DNA of 64,000 nt from Heliocybe sulcata. Its lineage: Eukaryota; Basidiomycota; Agaricomycetes; Gloeophyllales; Gloeophyllaceae. The position numbers were made by a program, and so were the translations under genes. This document shows positions 1 to 12,453 of the stretch, in pieces (position 1 is the first letter of the stretch; each line of letters opens with the position of its first letter). Under the pieces are notes generated by a model that saw only the letters and a program-made list of their open reading frames with translations, searched no databases and was not told where the DNA came from. The stretch covers positions 542,591 to 606,590 of the forward strand of contig ML213518.1 in assembly GCA_004369045.1 (NCBI GenBank). The letters run 5' to 3'.

Positions 1-36
1 AAGACACCCCTGCTTCTACCTCTTGTTCTGGACAGG

Positions 37-1637
37 TCAGTGTCCGTACGTTGCTTTGAGTCTCTCTTTCACGTACTCCCCTGCTGTAATTATCTCGTAT
101 TTCGGAGGTCTCTCGGCGGAGACGCAGCTTTCAATTGGCTATCACGATTCAGTCAGTGATACATCAGCGCACTTTAAGGAATGGAAACGCACTTCCAACC
201 GAACGTCGTAATCAGTACCAAAGAAGAGGGGAATGGAGTACCTCTCAGCGCCAGATTTATTGGCCGCGCGATGCACGGTCGACTTGAAGATATCATCTGA
301 CAGAGTTTAGCACCGAATCGTACGAGCTGCATATCTACTCACTGGTCCACCGCGCAAACTGGTCCCCAAGACTGTTGACATCAATAAGTGGCAAAGGGTT
401 CAGTATATCACAAGAACGCATACTTCACTACGAGAGTCCCAGGAATCGGAGGAGCGTCGATCCACTGCTTTGACGCGTTGAGCACTTGCAGAGACTGGAT
501 GGGAGGATCCGTCTGTTGGTATAGGAGCGTAAAGCACTAGAGATGCGGGAGATTTAGAGGGAGATATTCTGAGAATATCAGGCCACGTGCCTCCCAGCTA
601 GTCCCATCCACAACGGTCAGATGCCGTGGTTTGATGACACTTACTACTAACTCACTCTGTGTGTGCACCAATTCCCAGTACTTTCTCATCCACGTCCGGC
701 GTTTGTGGAGGATAATGCAGAACCCGCATTAAGGCAGCCGAGTTCTTCGTCTAAAGAGGTCCATATCAGTGGAAAATAACGGCAGATGAATTCTTGAAGG
801 ACTTCAGGGCAGAGCCGAACATAAGATTAAGGCCAGAACATACTTTGTCGTCGAAGAAGGTCTCGGGCAAGTCAAGAGCCCTCGCGAATAGAGGGAAAAG
901 TAGCTTCCCTAGGTTTACGGCGGCATGACTAGTCATATGTCCGTGAGCATTACCAGGTCGTATCTTGCGCTACGCTGTTTATAGCGTTGACTTACTAGTA
1001 TGATAGGACTGCCTCTCTGAATGCTGGCGCATCCTCTTTGGGAGGCCAGACATTAGAGCCCGCCATGACGCCATCCTCCGCCCGTTTTTCGTCCCGTTCT
1101 TGGGGAGCCATCTCTTCCCAGCCGAACTCAAATCCCTCGTGCATGTCTTTCAAGCCGTTTGGGTCATTATTACTAGAGAACAGGGGGTTGTATCCTTTGA
1201 AGTTAGGCGTCTTACGCATGTCGATCTAGTACAAAACAATCAGGTTAATGAGGTTAGGGTTAGCGGGAGAACAAACCTCCATCTTCGTTTCAAGCGGTAG
1301 GGCAAAGAAATTCTTGCTCTCTGCAAGAGCGTTTTCAAGCGTGGCCACTGGTATGCCGTGGTTCTTCACTTCGTACGTTGATTGATAACACATATGTGAC
1401 GGGTAGCCAGCGCCCTACCGTAGAAAAATCCGACATTCATACATGCGTCCCTAATCTTCTCTGACAGTTCTTGCTTCAGAGTAGGATCGGCGGTCGAAAT
1501 GTTCTGCAGATCGCTGCGGAAACACAAACTTCGTGAGATACTGGACTACCTATTGGCTTGCTGCTCATGATCACCAACATGATAGGTATCCTGGAGAAAG
1601 ACGGGTCCGCTTTATTTGCTACGCCCACCAGCGACAT
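37..1637 (-). CDS. 2-oxoglutarate/Fe(II)-dependent oxygenase, isopenicillin N synthase-like
   Basis: Joining about ten exons on the minus strand gives a complete protein of about 336 residues, the usual length for this superfamily. The DIOX_N part begins IPIIDL near residue 17 and continues through VGFFYVKNHGIP, NFKGYNP and EGFEFGWE. The catalytic 2OG-FeII_Oxy part has the iron ligands HTD (about 217-219) and the distal His in STVHRA (about 277), followed by ERYS, whose Arg and Ser bind 2-oxoglutarate. The start is the ATG at 1637 just before SFSRIPI, and the stop follows KATYGH. The Asp of HTD is supplied by a 7-nt exon (591-597) with a GC donor. Substrate cannot be read from sequence; relatives hydroxylate or desaturate small metabolites. 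It diverges from the Zn2Cys6 regulator with 214 bp between the start codons. Confidence 0.9.
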
Positions 1638-1851
1638 AGTAGGATTCTGCAGGTCTACCCAGGAAGTGCTGTGGAGGACCAGGACGCTCGACGATAAGCA
1701 GGACCGGTTCAACACGGATCGACATACAGCGTGAGAACGGAAATTGCCAATTTTGGTAAGTTCTGTATCCCGACGGCCCGGCTGCTTGCGTGTCTTCGGC
1801 TTCTCCGAGATACTGCGGGAGGGCGAATGCACCAGCTTGCGGAATACGAAC
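1638..1851. promoter_or_regulatory. Shared divergent promoter, oxygenase / Zn2Cys6 regulator
   Basis: Only 214 bp separate the oxygenase start codon (minus strand) from the regulator start codon (plus strand), so both core promoters and any regulator-binding sites must lie here or within the genes. I saw no clear TATA box. Co-regulation is inferred from the geometry only. Confidence 0.5.
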
Positions 1852-4800
1852 ATGTCGTCCCCGGAGAATGAAGTGCAGGAGGGTCGAAATCAGCCAAAGA
1901 AACGAAGATTGCTGCGCGCGTGCGATGTCTGTAGACGGAAGAAAAGTGAGAGACTCACATGTCATCCGGTCACTTGATCTTAACACCTCGTGGTACTTAT
2001 AGTTCGCTGTTAGTTTTCGCATATGTTACTTCGAGACATGTGTAGATGAAGTACTTCAGGTAATAGCACGGAACAGTCAGGCAGTCGATGCTCGAATTGT
2101 ACCGTCTCCGGATCTGAATGTACGTTTCAAGAAGCCCATAAGGTAATGTTGCGCTATAGCCGTAGCGTGGATCATGACTGACTTGAGTTGCGCCAGAAGA
2201 AAGAGCCGTCTAACAGGTCATAGCGACAAAACTAGTTGAAATGAGCTATACTAATATGGATATCTTCAGAACTATCACCAGTTTAGACAATCGTCTGAAC
2301 CGCATGGAGCGCTTACTAGACAAGGTCGGTGCCCTACAGTGACATCAAACGCATATTCACATGGAAGGGTCAGCTCTCTTCCGCCGATACGACGACGGAA
2401 GCCTCCAGCGCTGCTGTAGTGCACCATGTCGCATCGACTGCAGGACCCTCAGGTACCTCCTCATCTACTACGTCAGCATCGGGTACAGTACCCAGCACTC
2501 CTGAATACTCTTCATGGAATAAGTCTCTCGACCCGGTATGCCTAGTAGATCCAGACGACCTTCATGCCTTCACTGGCGAAGAGGAGAATATGCTAGCTGG
2601 TCTCGCCGATCACTTTGCCAGCATGAGTCTACGTCCCGTACACCGCCGTTATATCGGGCAGTCCAGCGGCTTTCGCCTGCTTCAAGACACTTTCTCACTC
2701 AAACATGGGTACTCCAAGAATTCGCTCTCCAATGCGAAGTTCGGCGCTCGAATAAGGCCGGAGTTCTGGTCGAGCAATCCAGTTAGTTTGTATCCTTGAC
2801 CTGGAATTCACGGACAGCTGATGCTATTTCCCTTATCAGTGGGAAGACATCTCCTCCCTTGAACTCAATTTTACCTACCAGTTTCCACCGGATGATCTCA
2901 TGGACTCCTTGATCAATAATTACTTTTTCCATGTCAACAACTTCCTGCCGTTGCTTCATGAGCCGACCTTCAGGCAAACGGTGTCGGATCAGGTACACAT
3001 ACACGACCAGGCATTTGCGAACCTACTGCTTCTTGTCTGTGCATGCGGATCTCGATACTCAGATGATCCACGAGTCCTACTTGACGGATATGATTCTTGG
3101 CATTCTGCCGGGTGGAAGTACACGAGACAACTCCAGGCGCGATTAGCGACAAAATCCCTCCTCGCACCTCCCACTCTGTATGATATGCAGTCCTACGCAG
3201 TACGTCTTATTCATTCTGCATGAGATTTATCTTGCTAATTTCCAGGTCTAGGTTAGTAGTATTTTCTATGCTGCTTCGTCATCACCCGAAATATCTTGGG
3301 TGGTTGCTGGAATAGGGATCCGTGCGGGACAGGACCTCGGCATCCATCGCCGCCAAGTGGGTGCATTTGGAGCGCTTACAATCGAAACAGAGCAGTGGAG
3401 ACGGGCATTTTGGTCAGTGCAACGCTGAATGTTCAATGAAAATTATTTTGAGTTGCTGGAATCTACGCGCAGGGTACTAGTCGCATTAGACCGTGACGCT
3501 AGCTCGACCCTAGGTCGACCTTGCGCAGTCCAAGACGATGAGTGAGTGTTAGTCAGTGGCATGACTTCTCGTGCTCAGCCCAGTTGTCAGCTTCGACCTC
3601 GACATGCCCGCTGAATGTGACGATGAGTATTGGACAAGCCAGGATCCAGAAATGGTGTTCAAACAGCCCGCGGGTCGGCCGTCCAAACTTGCCTACTTCA
3701 CGTGGGCGATCAAGCTGGACCAGATCCTTGCATTCACCCATCGCACTATCGTATGTCTATTTTGGTCTCATGATCACCGGTCTTACACTAGATTAGTACT
3801 CCATCAATAAGTCCAAGCTCATGATGGGATTCGTCGGCAAGGAGTGGGAGCAGCGGGTCGTGGCCCAGCTCGACTCTACTTTGAATGAGTGGGTTGATTC
3901 CCTACCGGAACATCGTGAGTGTTGATAGCTCCTGCTAACATGAAAAATGATGACGAGAGCCGCCAGTCCGTTGGGATCCGCATCGTGAAAATGAGCTGTT
4001 TTTCTTGCAATCGGCCTACTTGTACTGCAACTACTATCGTCTACAGATCCTGGTGCATAGGCCTTTTATTCCTAAACCAGGGAAACCCTCCGTCCTCCCC
4101 TCCCTTGCCATATGCACCAATGCTGCTCGCTCTTACATCCATGTGATCGATGTCCTGCGCCATAGGTACAGGGGCCCCTTCCTACCTTGTATCTACGTAA
4201 GTGCCTTTTTAACGATCATTGACGTGCTCAAGTTATTCATCTGCTGCCAGCCAGGTCTATTTGGTGCTTGCGTGGTCATATTATTCAATATCTGGGCAGG
4301 AAAGCGCTCTGGCGTCTCAGTAGATCCTTCTAAGGAAATGCAAGAGGTTCGCAAAGGCATGCTCGCGGTGCAACAATGCGAAGCTCGGTATGTTTTGATA
4401 TTCACCCCTATCATCCCGTACTGAACACATCGGGAAGCTGGCACATCGCTGGTCGGTTATAGTGAGTCAGCTTTCTCAAACGGGATCTCTTTTTCACGGA
4501 GTTCTTTCTCCACAAGTGATATGCTCTGCCAACTAGCAGACGCGGGCGACGTGCCACTGCCTGATCCCAGGCCCCCTTCGCAGAAGAAAAGGTCCAAAGA
4601 TAGTCACGAAGATGGAGGCCTGGGCGACTCGAGTCGGTCGGAGCACTATGCTGAAAGTGTCTCTCATGGCACTTCTCCCTCGACGAACTCTGTCAATCCT
4701 CCACTGACTGATAATGACTCGTACCTCGAGAGCGTGGCCTTACTGATGAAGAGTTCGGATCTACCTCTCCACAGCGATGAGCTAGCCCGGTTACCTGTTC

Positions 4801-5252
4801 ACGTCGATTTCGACCTGCTCCACTACAATGTCCGACCCATGGCAACAGCGGATAGTTTGTCAGGTCTTCCGTATGCGGGTGATGCCGGAACCAGCTCCAG
4901 CGGAGCGGCCATGGCCCCAGTATATGCCAACAGCAATCTCGGAGGCACGCGCACTTTGTACCAGACATCATCTGGGGACAGCAATCAGCTCGCAAATGGA
5001 GGGCATCCTCCCCACTTGCCTCTGCCATCGGAAGTGCCACCCTTCAATGCCCGCTCAGATGCTTCGGAACATCAGTTCCATACGGTTGCGCAAGATGACA
5101 TCTTCAATATGTGGTCTACTGCGCCCTGCGGCTTCGGGTGAGTCGTGTATAATGTTTATGGTATCGCAACCTCAACAGAAAGCCTTACTAGCTTCGACGA
5201 ATGGGGCAACTATATTACGAATGTCGGCGAAAGCTACATCAGCCCTGAATAG
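1852..5252 (+). CDS. Zn2Cys6 transcription factor with fungal_trans domain
   Basis: Multi-exon nuclear regulator. It starts MSSPENEVQEGRNQPKKRRLL, then RACDVCRRKK and, after an intron, CSNCTVSGSEC: the Zn2Cys6 DNA-binding cluster followed by a linker and a short coiled coil (LDNRLNRMERLLDK). The intron before that helix ends after a perfect TACTAAT branch site. Exons from about 2830 onward carry the fungal_trans (PF04082) domain: YFFHVNNFLPLLHEPTF, a helix-rich core with GIRAGQDLGIHRR, and WRRAFW. The last exon ends FDEWGNYITNVGESYISPE, a typical tail. I could not place the third cysteine and the loop between the two halves of the zinc cluster; it may lie in a microexon near 1945-2080 or be lost. 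Likely controls neighbouring genes such as the divergent oxygenase (inference). Confidence 0.88.
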
Positions 5253-6484
5253 AAGCGTACTTACTCGTGCATCGCGACTCAAGGTAGACTCGCAGGATAG
5301 TACAATGATTATTTATTTGCTCCCCTTAGTCATGCGCAACCAAGACGGCAAGAGGTACTCCTGTCTGACATTTGGCATATCGCTTAGTGTTCGGTATGTC
5401 CACCGACTACTTATTGCATTCGCATCCACAGGTACTTCTGTCTTTAAAGCGAGCAAGGAAGGTCCATATCCTGGATACTGTGCACTAGTGACCCGTCGCG
5501 GGTTTAGATGATAACGACGGGCTGCTACTACTACTGCGAGTAAGTGACTTTGTACGATTTGAATGTGGTGCACTTACGATCGCTCTGACAGATCACACTC
5601 GCCGGACATGAGCTTCTCGGGCACCAATAGTAAAATCAAGCAGATGTGCCTTTCACAGCCCCGCTCTTTTCGGATTGGCGTCTGCTGCCAGCGTGATTTT
5701 TCGTCGTTCCTGAGTGAATCTTGCACGATCTGACATCGCCACTCCGGAGCTGCACCAACGAAATCGACCCATTCCGAAAAGTGACTTATCAGTAAGTGTC
5801 AGTCAGTACTTTCAAATGAACCTTACCATGCGTAAGCGCTGACAAGTTGGCTTCGATCCTGCACAATCTGAGATCCAACAACAGTCATATGTTGTGCAGT
5901 CACACAAACAGAAAGGAAAAGGATCGAAACGGCGCAGAACCTACGACCACTAACTCAGCCGACGAGACTCGCTTGCAGACTGGAGTCTCAGACTGGATGT
6001 CAAGTAAAAATACCGTTATCAGGAGTCAGGATGAGCCATCTGGTGGTAGGTGCGTATTTCGAAGAGACTCGGGTGCGTCATTGCTGCCTTTACGTACGAT
6101 ATTATTTACAGGTCGCTTTACAAGCTCGTCGTTCAAAGAAGACGTCGGATGCAATTGCTTGTAGTAGCATCCAACGGAGCCGCGTCTAGGTATTCTGATC
6201 CTTCTGTACGGCATCTTATCTTAACACGAGACTGCAACCAGCTAAAGCGCTTCTTCCTTACGCCTCCGTTTATCGTGCGTCAGGGCCCCAGTGGGAGCTA
6301 CGATAAGCCCTCGAGCTATGCAAATGGAGTGCGCCAGACTAATCTGATTCCTCCGAAGAAAAACCTCGCGCATCTCCAACTAGTGGACCCAATAAAAGGT
6401 GCAGCTTATCTGCAGGATGGATAGCGGACCTCGTTTGCCCGTCTCTGCTTGTCTGGCTCCTTGCTGAGCTTCAAGACAGCTGCC
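5253..6484. other. Intergenic, regulator to OPT transporter
   Basis: About 1.2 kb with only short ORFs (the longest about 120 codons) showing no family resemblance or intron structure. It presumably holds the OPT transporter promoter at its right end; an AT-rich AATAAAAGG lies about 95 bp before the OPT ATG. Confidence 0.5.
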
Positions 6485-9342
6485 ATGGCTAACATCTCGG
6501 TGTTCTATGGTAGTCACATCAACGTCTCCAATCCTCGGATAGTCGACACTCAGATTGGGACACGGGAAGACTCTGCGGACGAGAAGGAGCAAGCGTATGG
6601 CGTCGCTGAGAAAGGCCAGCATGCCGTAGTGCAACCTGTAGACTCCATCGATAGCAAGTCGGCGTACGAAGAGAGTACCCAGGACGACGAACATGGCATG
6701 ACCTTCGGCGTCGAGGACCCTTTCCCTGAAGACCCTAATGCTGAGCCGGAGCTTCAGCAATTCACCTTTAGGGCCGTATTCGTTGGCTCCATCCTCGGTG
6801 GTGTCATCGCTGCCTCGAACGTCTACCTCGGTCTCAAGACTGGGTGGACCTTTGGTGCAGGACTCTTCGGGTCAATTTTCGGATTCGCCATTATCAAACC
6901 TCTTTCTAAGATATTACCGGAGAGACTCGGCGGCGGTTACTTTGGGCCGAAGGAGAACGTGTGCGTGATGTCGACGGCTACCGCAGCGGGCTCGCTCGGT
7001 CTCCTCTTTGCCTCGGGCTTCCCGGCCATGTACCAGCTCGGTCTCATGGGCGAGAGTCCGAAGGCCGACATTGGACGCCTATTCACGTTTACAGTCGCTT
7101 GCGCGTATTTCGGGCTCTTCTTCACGATCCCCCTCAGGAAATTTTACATCCTGAAACTCAAACTCGTCTTCCCCAGTTCAGTAGCAGCAGTATGCCATGC
7201 TCCTCCTTGCTGGCGCGAGTGACACTGACTGCCGATAATAGGCGTATACTATTAGATCACTACATGTCGGTAAGAACGCAGAAGCCAACGCCCGCAAGAA
7301 GACGAAGGGCCTTATCATATCATTTTGTTTTGCGATAATCTGGCGAGTGACCTCCGAGTATGCCGTAAGTATTTGGATTTCGGGCTCGTTCATTCGTTGT
7401 CTGACTTGTCAACCAAAGCCTGGCATTATGTGGGATTGGCATTGGGTAAGCATGTTGGATCGCAGTAATAGCGGCATCGATCATAATGATCTCCTTAGGC
7501 CTACTGGTTCTACAGAGCCGGTTGGAGATGGATCATCCGTGCAGAGAACTTCTACTGGGTAGTTGAGTACGTTAGTAAACTTTGGGGCAGCATGAGAGAT
7601 AGCTGACATTTAAAACAGATGGACGCCCGCTTTCATTGGTTGCGGTTTGCTTGTCGGCTTGAACTCCGCGACGTCCTTCCTTGGTGGGAGCATACTCGCT
7701 TGGGGTATCATCGCTCCGGTACTGGTAAGCACCGGGAAGGCTATTGGGACGACCGTCAGTCCAGACTATCCCGGCTATGTGAACATGATGGGCATGGCAC
7801 TGGATGACCCTGTCCATGCCCCGTCGCCGCGATATTGGTTAATTTGGCCAGGAACCTTGATGCGTACGTGACAACAGGAGTACAGGCCGGTGCCCATTAA
7901 CAATCTCCCATTGCAGTCCTGTGTGCCTCATTCGCGGAGGTGTTCTGCAACTTCAAGAGTATCATCACCGCCGTCAAGCACATGATTGTTCCGCTTATTG
8001 CGAAACTGAGGAAGACTGACATCAAGGTTGCGGAAGAGTATCTTATCCAGGACCCCGCTCCTCCTCACGAGCAGGTACCTATCTGGCTTTGGACGGGGGG
8101 TATCGTCCTCAGTACCATTGTCTCCATGGTCGTAATGGCACTGCAGTTTGGCCAAAATGCTGGTGTAACCCTCCTTGCCATCATCTTTGCCTTCCTGTTC
8201 TCCTTGATCGGAGCGGAATGCTGTGGACGCGTCTCTGTCATCCCAGTCACGAGCATCGGTAATGCCTCACAGCTCGTGTTTGGCGGTATTTCTAGGGGCA
8301 AGCACCAGACAGTCAAGGAGAACCAGAAAGGGAATTCGCTTTCTGGAATGCTGGCATTGGCTGCTTCTGAGCAATGCGCAGATATGCTGGGTACGTGGAT
8401 ATTTCTCCGGTCAGCGTACAAGCATGCATTATGATTGGCTGACCCGCACTTGGCGCTATTTGCAGGCGACTTGAAGACCACGCATCTGCTGGGCGCTTCT
8501 CCTAGAGTCCAGCTATACGCTCAATGCGTGGGTGCTCTGGTGTCCATCTTCATGAGCGCAGGAATGTTCGTGCTCTTCTCGACAGGTGAGCGTATATCAT
8601 TTTGCGGATGGCGCAACTGTCACCTCTAACGGCGCCCGTTAGCGTATCCCTGCATCATCAACTTGGAGACATCCGGGGCATGCTCGTTCCCTGCCCCAGA
8701 CGTTGCATCCTGGAGGGCCGTAGCCGTGGCAGTATCCTCACCTACGCTGCCCATCCCTCCCTCCAGCGGTTACGCTGCCATCGTGGGTTATCTTTTGCCT
8801 CTAGTTCTGCGAAGAACTGACCTTTACGCTACGGTGCAGGGATTGGGTGCTGCGGCAGTCCTCACAACCGTGGTCAAGTACCGCTGGGTACCTGCAGAAA
8901 AACACCATTGGTACGGGAGACAGTTGCATCTTTCAAGTGACCTCTGACGTTGTCACAGGGTCCCTAACTTCAACGCCATGGGTATTGCCTTCATCTTGAA
9001 CTCTTGCACATACCCCATCGCAATGTTCATGGGCGCTGTCATCGCTGCTGTCTGGAAGAAGACGCACGGCGCCAGCCATGCCATGGTAGGGCTTTCACGT
9101 TATCGTCATCTCCTGGACTCAGGGAGAGCTGATGTTCGTCCCCACACAGTACCTGTTCCCGTTGGCCGCAGGTTTTGTGGCTGGCGAAGGCCTCGGTGGG
9201 ATAGTCAATGCGGTTCTCCAGATCGCCGGCATATCTGGGAGTGTGTATGGCACTGCTGTCGGCTGCCCGAGTAAGTCTGCAAGTCATCGTTCGTCGGTGC
9301 CGGTGCTGATACTATCTGACAGTGGGAGTATATTGCGGCTGA
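6485..9342 (+). CDS. OPT family (oligopeptide-type) membrane transporter
   Basis: Polytopic plasma- or vacuolar-membrane transporter of the OPT superfamily, proton-coupled carriers of small peptides or metal chelates. After an acidic N-terminal tail of about 90 residues, PELQQFTFRAVFVGSILGGV and NVYLGLKTGW are typical of the family, followed by GGGYFGPKENVC, a run of hydrophobic helices, WEWTP-like and NSATSFLGGS segments, GIIAPVLV, MWPGTLM-type and GAECCGRVSVIPVTSIGNASQ. The last exon is only a few codons (MGVYCG). About ten short introns interrupt it. The ATG at 6485 has a Kozak-like context (gccATGg); the frame is open upstream but has no earlier ATG. It follows the Zn2Cys6 regulator on the same strand, so it may be a target. 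The substrate is not predictable; sequence resembles the fungal branch with the GLKTGWTFG motif rather than glutathione carriers such as Hgt1. Confidence 0.9.
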
Positions 9343-10162
9343 ACCAAGTGTCGCCGGGGCAGAAATGTCGATGTATCCATAAAGATGATGTATCATGATA
9401 AAATGTAACGATGACCTATAGCGTAGTTAGGCGTAGTTTAGAGCCTCCGGGAGGCGAATGCCAGGCCAATGAGGATTAGCGCAGTACGGATGACAGCTTG
9501 ACACGCACTTGACTAGACTTCTGATTGAGGGGCGCCGCTCATTCGATTGGCGAACAGAGTATGCATGCCTGTACGCTATGGGAGCGAGCGTAAGTTATGT
9601 CCGGAGCCCCGCAGAGTGGGACTTCGCGTCAGCGCCAGCTATTCTGCATTGGATTGCATGCAATTCGACGGTCCTCATCAGAGGACGTAGTGGTGTCCCT
9701 CCGAATATCTAGAGTTCAATCCCGCCGATCAACTCAGACAGAGAGAGGAGCCTGGGACTCAGCACGTATCAACCTAGAATTCTTTAGATCAAGGGGAGCT
9801 TCGACACGAGGCAGAACAATGATCAATACACGGGTGAGCCATCAACAGAAATAGAGAACTCAGCGGCAACGACATTCTCGTTAGTCACTTCTTGACCATG
9901 GATCTCCCGTCACGTTATTCATACATACGATATGGAAAGCAATATCATTACATTCTGCCGCATGATCAAATGGCAAACTCACTACAGAGTCCCTCGAGAC
10001 CCGACGCCGCTCGCCGCTTGACATACCAAGACAAACTTTTCTGAACTGCCCTCGGTTCGAACAGACTCTAAGACTGTCATAGCGTAATCTCCCGTACTTC
10101 TCCACATCGATGCTGCCGTGTAACGCACCTGCCCAGACCCGCTTCGCCACCAAATATGGTTA
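9343..10162. other. Intergenic between convergent OPT and RBM25 genes
   Basis: About 0.8 kb holding the 3' ends of two convergent genes. Small ORFs on both strands (62-90 codons) have no recognisable motif. I see nothing else here. Confidence 0.5.
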
Positions 10163-12453
10163 TTAATCCACCATCATTCTCTCGGTGTGCAAGCCCTCTC
10201 CATAGGCCATACTCTCGAAGATAACCTGTCGCCATATACTGACGACAAGCTCGTTTGCTTCTTCCTCAAGAACCTAATATATCCCATAGGGTTAATGCAC
10301 GATCCAGCGAACTAATGCCCTCATCCCCAGCACCCGGAGACCAAATCCAGAAGTAAGACTAAGGGACGCACCGGTTCGAGACCCTCGACCAATCCCTTCG
10401 GCCCCTTGTGGTCCTTCAAGTGCTCCAGACAGAACATGACGAGATCATCGTCCTCGAGTTCGCCCAAGTACTTGACCATCTGGCGTTTCACCAGCGGCTC
10501 GAACTTGCGGTCAATGATAGTCTGTGAGAGACGTTAAAGTGGAGAAGCCCAGCACACAGTACGACCACGTACATCGGACAACCCATCCCATCTGACCTTT
10601 GCCTTGAACAGGGTCTCCTTATCCCGCGGAACCGCCTCCCTGATCTTCTCCAGGCGCTCCTTGGCCTTCTCCCCTTCCTGCGCACTAAAGTCCAACTTAA
10701 CGAGCGGGACCTTACGTTTTCTCATTCCCTCCTCCTCCTCTTCCTCATTTGCAAACACCACCGCTGGTTTCTCCTTTGCGGGTGCCTCCGCCTTGGGCGC
10801 GTTCACGGCTTGTAAAGACATGTTCAATTTCACAGGTGCTCCGTCGTCCAGAAGCATGCCAGCCTTGCGCTGCTCGTCTTGAAGCGCCTGCATCTCCTCC
10901 ATCTGGCGCGCCAAAAACGCCTCAGACTCGCGCCGTAGATTGTCCGTTTCTCGCTCTTCGTAAAGCCGGGACTCGGAGTCCGTGGCTTCTTCCGTAGCCA
11001 ATCTCCGCGCGCGAAGGTTGCGCCACCGAGCACTGTATGGGAAGGCCGAATGAAGAACGTATGGGCAAAGAGCAGAAGGTGGGACATACCGGTCAGTGTA
11101 GAACATCTCGTCACTCTCGTCGTCGTCCCAGATATCCAGGCGGGAGCGCATCTCAATCCGATCCCGCTCCTCAGCCTCCTTGATCGCCCGCTCTCGCGCA
11201 ATTGCGCGCTCAAGAGCCTGTATACGTGCTCGTTCACGCGGCTCGTATCGTCGCTCACGCTGGGACACGTAAAAATGGTATTCAGCAAATAGCATGTGTT
11301 CATAGGATTTCGCTACTCACATCTCGGAAGGAATTCTCCTCGTCTCGCCGTCTCGCCTCCTTCCTCTCCTGCTCCAGCTCCTCGTCTGTCTTCTGCGCTT
11401 TCCCCGCCAACGCCCGCTCTTCGTCCACAGACGGCACGCTCCCCTCCCTTCCCTTTACAAACCCAGGCGCCTTGCCGTATCCCTGGGGACCCGAGCCCAT
11501 GCCTTTAGGACCAGGACTGGGAGAAGTGGCGGGCGGAGCAGATGACGGTTTACCCCACTCCCGCGCCTTAGGCCCGCTCGGCGCACCCATAGCGGCCGGC
11601 ATGTTGGCCTGGACGTCGCGCATCTTCTCTCGCTCGCGCTTCGCCGCCTTCTCGCGAAACATGGCAATCTCGCTCATGACCAGGCCGCGCTGCGTCTCAG
11701 GCAGGTCGGCTTCTTGGAGGTCGTGCAGGTGCGGGGGGATCACGTATTTCTCGCGCTCTATTAGTCCGTTCTGTACTGCAGCCTGGGAAGTTTTATTGAT
11801 GTCATTCACCAGCTCGTCCACTCTCGCCTTGGCTCGTGCCAATTTCGCGTCATCTTCCTGTAACGATATGTAAACATTGTCGAGTGATGCAGAAAGAGGA
11901 GACCCACATCGGTCTTCATCCGCTGTGCTTGATAAGCATCCAGAAACATTTTTGTCTTCTCATCTGCTTTGACCTAATAAAACGTAAGACCTACATGCAA
12001 GGGCGACAACTGCGCACATACCAGCAGCTTCTTATTCGCCGTACCGTCCTCCAAGGCAGGCAACTCGACGCCGTTCAGCAGCGTCATGGCACGTAGCGCA
12101 CCATCCGGGTCCTCGAATTCCGCGAAACCAAAGCCCTGGGGCTTACCTGCAGGGGTAATAAGCCGCTTGAATTGCTTAACAGAGCCGCACGACTGCCACA
12201 GGCTGTAAGACACTATCTCCCGCAAAACCGACGTAATACTCACATCGAGCAGCGCGTTCATAAACAAGTCCGGGATTCCTCCAGATATTGATCCGATGAA
12301 CATGTTCACGCTCCTCTGCGCCTGCGGGGGTACAAAGGCAGGGTGGTGTGCCATCTGTTGTTGCTGTGCGAGAGCCTGGATTGAGGGACCCTGGCCGAAC
12401 GACGGCAAAGGAGGACGCATGCCTAGTCCCATACGGTTTGGTGCAGGCTGCAT
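10163..12453 (-). CDS. RBM25-type splicing factor (RRM + PWI)
   Basis: Nuclear pre-mRNA splicing factor, associated with U1 snRNP and exon complexes in RBM25 relatives. From the ATG at 12453 (MQPAPNRMGLG) there is a Pro/Gln-rich lead, then an RRM with RNP2-like VNMFIGSISGG and RNP1 GFGFAEFE, followed by PALEDGTANKKLLV. A helical region MFLDAYQAQRMKTD leads into a long Arg/Glu/Lys-rich coiled coil (RERRYEPRERARIQALERA). The C-terminal PWI domain (FEPLVKRQMVKYLGELEDDDL to IWRQVIFESMAYGEG) binds nucleic acid. The stop is at 10163-10165 after RMMVD. It is split by about seven introns. Upstream of the ATG the frame meets a stop. A standard housekeeping gene; only the family, not the exact yeast counterpart (Snu71-like), is certain. 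Confidence 0.92.

Noticed and set aside
1254-1263. Telomere-like TTAGGGTTAG
   Set aside because: Only about 1.5 units, inside an oxygenase intron; far too short for an interstitial telomere.
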